Below are positions 61,996-64,000 of a stretch of DNA of 64,000 bases, one piece after another. The notes under the pieces are model-generated. The model did not search any database and had not been told where the DNA came from. It saw nothing but the letters and a program-made list of their open reading frames with translations. How positions within the stretch are numbered: position 1 is the stretch's first letter; each line of letters starts with the position of its first letter. The position numbers and the translations under genes were made by a program. The DNA comes from Vicinamibacterales bacterium (GTDB lineage Bacteria; Acidobacteriota; Vicinamibacteria; Vicinamibacterales; 2-12-FULL-66-21), in the NCBI GenBank assembly GCA_036496585.1, contig DASXLB010000042.1, positions 124,001-188,000 on the forward strand, written 5' to 3'.

Positions 61996-63858
61996 GTGGC
62001 GACGGTGCCGACATCGAAACGCTCACACACAACTGAGTTGAACGCGCTACTGCAGCGCCGGATCATCATCGAGCGGGTCACTCCCGACGTGGACGAAGGG
62101 CGGTTCCCCGCCAAACGGACGGTCGGCGAGGCGGTCGTGGTCGAGGCGGACGTGTTCGCCGACGGGCACGATCTGATCGCCGCGGCGCTGCTCTGGCGCC
62201 GATGCGGCGCGTCCGACTGGAGCGAGACGCCGATGACGTCCCTCGGCAACGACCGATGGCGCGCCGCATTCGCCTGCGCCGAGTTCGCCGACTACGAATA
62301 CACCGTCGAGGGCTGGATCGATCGCGTGGAGACGCTCCGCGCCTCGATCGCGAAGAAGGAGGCCGCCGGCCAGGACGCCCTCGTCGACCGCGAGGAGTTG
62401 GCGATCGCCTCGACCGGCGCCGACCGTCAGCAGGCCAGCCGCTTTGGGCGTGTGCTGAGGGTCGCGGTCGACCGCGAGCGCGCCCGATTCGGCGCCTGGT
62501 ACGAGATGTTCCCTCGTTCGGCCGGGACCGACCCGTCGCGCAGCGCCACGTTCGACGAGGCGGCGGCGCGCCTCCCCGATATCGCGGCGATGGGATTCGA
62601 CGTCCTCTATCTACCGCCGATCCATCCGATCGGTCGCAGCTTCCGCAAGGGACGGAACAATGCGCTGGCCGCCGGGGCCGGCGATCCCGGGAGCCCGTGG
62701 GCGATTGGCGCGTCAGAGGGCGGGCACACCGCGGTCGAGCCGGGGCTCGGCACGCTCGACGACTTCGATCGGTTCGTCGCCGCCGCCGCCCGGCACAACC
62801 TCGAGATCGCGCTCGACATCGCGTTCCAGGCGTCGCCGGATCATCCCTACGTCCGTGAGCACCCGGACTGGTTCCGGCACCGTCCTGACGGCACCATCAA
62901 GTACGCCGAGAACCCGCCAAAGAAGTATCAGGACATCTATCCATTCGACTTCGAGTCGGCGGACTGGCAGGCCCTGTGGCAGGAGCTGAAGGCGATCATC
63001 GACTTCTGGATCGCGCACGGCGTCAGGATCTTCCGGGTCGACAATCCCCACACCAAACCGCTGCCGTTCTGGCGTTGGGTCCTCGACGCCATCCGCCGCG
63101 AACACCCGGACGTGATCTTCCTCTCGGAGGCGTTCACCCGTCCGGCGATCATGCGCTACCTTGCCAAGATCGGCTTCTCGCAGTCGTATACGTATTTCAC
63201 GTGGCGCAATACCCGTCAGGAGATCGAGGCGTATTTCACCGAGCTGACGCAGACCCCGGTTCGCGAGTACCTGCGCCCGAACCTGTTCGCGAACACGCCC
63301 GACATCCTGCACGAGTACCTGCAGAGTGGCGGACGCGCGGCATTCGTCGCGCGCCTGGTTCTCGCCGCCACGCTCGGCGCCAGCTACGGTCTCTACAGCG
63401 GCTTCGAGCTGTGCGAGAACCTGCCGCTCAGGACGGGCAGCGAGGAATACCTCGATTCCGAGAAATATCAGATCAAGGTGCGCGATTTCAGCGCCGCCGA
63501 CAGTCTCGCCGGGTTGATCGCCTGCCTCAACCGGGTGCGCCGCGCCCACGCGGCGCTGCAGTTCGATCACGGGCTGCGCTTCCACGAGACCGACAACCCG
63601 CAGATCGTCTGCTACAGCAAGCGGGCGCCCGACGGCGCCGACCCGGTACTCGTGGTCGTCAACCTCGACCCGTTCAACATGCAGCACGGCCACGTCCGCC
63701 TGCCGCTCGCCGAGTGGCGCGTCGCGTCGGACGCCTGGTGCGAGGCACACGATCTGCTCTCGGGGGAAACCTATCGGTGGCAGGGCGAGTGGAACTACGT
63801 CCGCCTCGATCCGCCCGCCCGCGTGGCGCACGTCATCGCGCTGGCCTTCGAATCATGA
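61996..63858 (+). CDS. glgE: Alpha-1,4-glucan:maltose-1-phosphate maltosyltransferase
   Basis: Extends alpha-1,4-glucan chains with maltose from maltose 1-phosphate, in the TreS-Mak-GlgE pathway that turns trehalose into glucan. The GH13_3 protein has 620 residues: [46 protein letters not shown] (nucleophile Asp), [14 protein letters not shown] (acid/base Glu) and [13 protein letters not shown]. The N-terminal 100 residues form the usual beta-sandwich. GTG start; the stop overlaps the treS ATG as ATGA. Mak, GlgB and GlgP genes are outside the window. Confidence 0.94.
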   Translation: MATVPTSKRSHTTELNALLQRRIIIERVTPDVDEGRFPAKRTVGEAVVVEADVFADGHDLIAAALLWRRCGASDWSETPMTSLGNDRWRAAFACAEFADYEYTVEGWIDRVETLRASIAKKEAAGQDALVDREELAIASTGADRQQASRFGRVLRVAVDRERARFGAWYEMFPRSAGTDPSRSATFDEAAARLPDIAAMGFDVLYLPPIHPIGRSFRKGRNNALAAGAGDPGSPWAIGASEGGHTAVEPGLGTLDDFDRFVAAAARHNLEIALDIAFQASPDHPYVREHPDWFRHRPDGTIKYAENPPKKYQDIYPFDFESADWQALWQELKAIIDFWIAHGVRIFRVDNPHTKPLPFWRWVLDAIRREHPDVIFLSEAFTRPAIMRYLAKIGFSQSYTYFTWRNTRQEIEAYFTELTQTPVREYLRPNLFANTPDILHEYLQSGGRAAFVARLVLAATLGASYGLYSGFELCENLPLRTGSEEYLDSEKYQIKVRDFSAADSLAGLIACLNRVRRAHAALQFDHGLRFHETDNPQIVCYSKRAPDGADPVLVVVNLDPFNMQHGHVRLPLAEWRVASDAWCEAHDLLSGETYRWQGEWNYVRLDPPARVAHVIALAFES

Positions 63859-64000
63859 GCGTCGATCGGTTCTGGTACAAGGACGCCGTGTTCTACGAGG
63901 CGCACGTCCGCGCCTTCGCCGACAGCAACCACGACGGCATCGGCGACTTCCCCGGCCTGACCAGTCGCCTCGACTATCTCCAGGGGCTCGGTATCAACGC
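63855..64000 (+). CDS. treS: Trehalose synthase (partial, 5' end)
   Basis: The first 48 codons are present, cut by the window edge. They read [39 protein letters not shown], the conserved start of TreS (trehalose/maltose interconversion, GH13). A C-terminal maltokinase fusion cannot be judged. Overlap with glgE by 4 bases fits a coupled treS-glgE operon. Confidence 0.88.
   Translation, partial: MSVDRFWYKDAVFYEAHVRAFADSNHDGIGDFPGLTSRLDYLQGLGIN

Overview
The window is GC-rich, gene-dense chromosomal DNA of a free-living Gram-negative bacterium. It has a Pal lipoprotein, a TolC-type outer-membrane protein and the start of a RseP-type protease. The best lineage marker is the 861-residue MacB-like permease with an N-terminal cytoplasmic extension behind a PadR repressor (53824-56753). 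This layout is typical of the ADOP permeases of Acidobacteriota. Together with the base composition and overall gene set it suggests Acidobacteriota, perhaps class Vicinamibacteria (inference). No insertion sequence, prophage, CRISPR array or rRNA was seen, and no gap without a gene exceeds about 170 bases.

Layout. 1-7530 (minus): isoprenoid, envelope and nucleotide housekeeping genes (rseP start, dxr, cdsA, uppS, truA, pyrE), then an M23 and an S9 peptidase. 7658-11255 (plus): a TolC-like protein and two glycosyltransferases. 11262-20289: pyrimidine synthesis, with pyrR-pyrB-pyrC plus a second PRTase on minus and pyrK-pyrD-pyrF on plus. 20406-25891: pal, a methyltransferase, a GT-C membrane protein, and a LysW-like carrier coupled to larE, opposite a REC-PilZ regulator. 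26042-32133 (plus): a Gld-type ABC cluster followed by a D,D-carboxypeptidase. 32299-37627 (minus): HEAT protein, then the run queE-queC-GT2-epimerase-alaX. 37675-38930 (plus): an ArsC/Spx-like gene with an in-frame UGA, coupled to a DUF72 gene. 38905-44223 (minus): a compact bacterial microcompartment (BMC) operon running into a hydroxyacid dehydrogenase, nth and a cyclophilin. 44325-52735 (minus): pdxJ, glmM, cdaR, cdaA, folP, ftsH, tilS and a CAU tRNA. 52764-59721: a gene of unknown function, the ADOP/PadR pair, queA, an AI-2E-family transporter and a DUF4112 gene. 59801-64000 (plus): glgX-glgE-treS for alpha-glucan and trehalose metabolism.

Most genes sit in runs coupled by 1-4 base stop/start overlaps (ATGA, GTGA, TTGA, TGATG). 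Many starts are GTG or TTG. Several genes at the head of a transcript have a TANNNT box 6-8 bases before the start codon and no Shine-Dalgarno sequence, which suggests leaderless mRNAs.

The strongest unusual signals are: (1) the ArsC/Spx-like gene at 37675-38004, in which UGA occupies the first position of a U-T-T-C motif and is followed by a two-stem hairpin with a GUU loop at the spacing of a bacterial SECIS, so a likely selenoprotein; (2) a BMC operon with one hexamer, three pentamer proteins, an aldolase with a C-terminal cargo-like tail and a 72-residue Cys-rich mini-protein, but no aldehyde dehydrogenase or PduL; (3) a LysW-like carrier with a long acidic insertion before an EDWDE tail, translationally coupled to LarE; (4) three intergenic elements made of octamer arrays followed by the inverted array.
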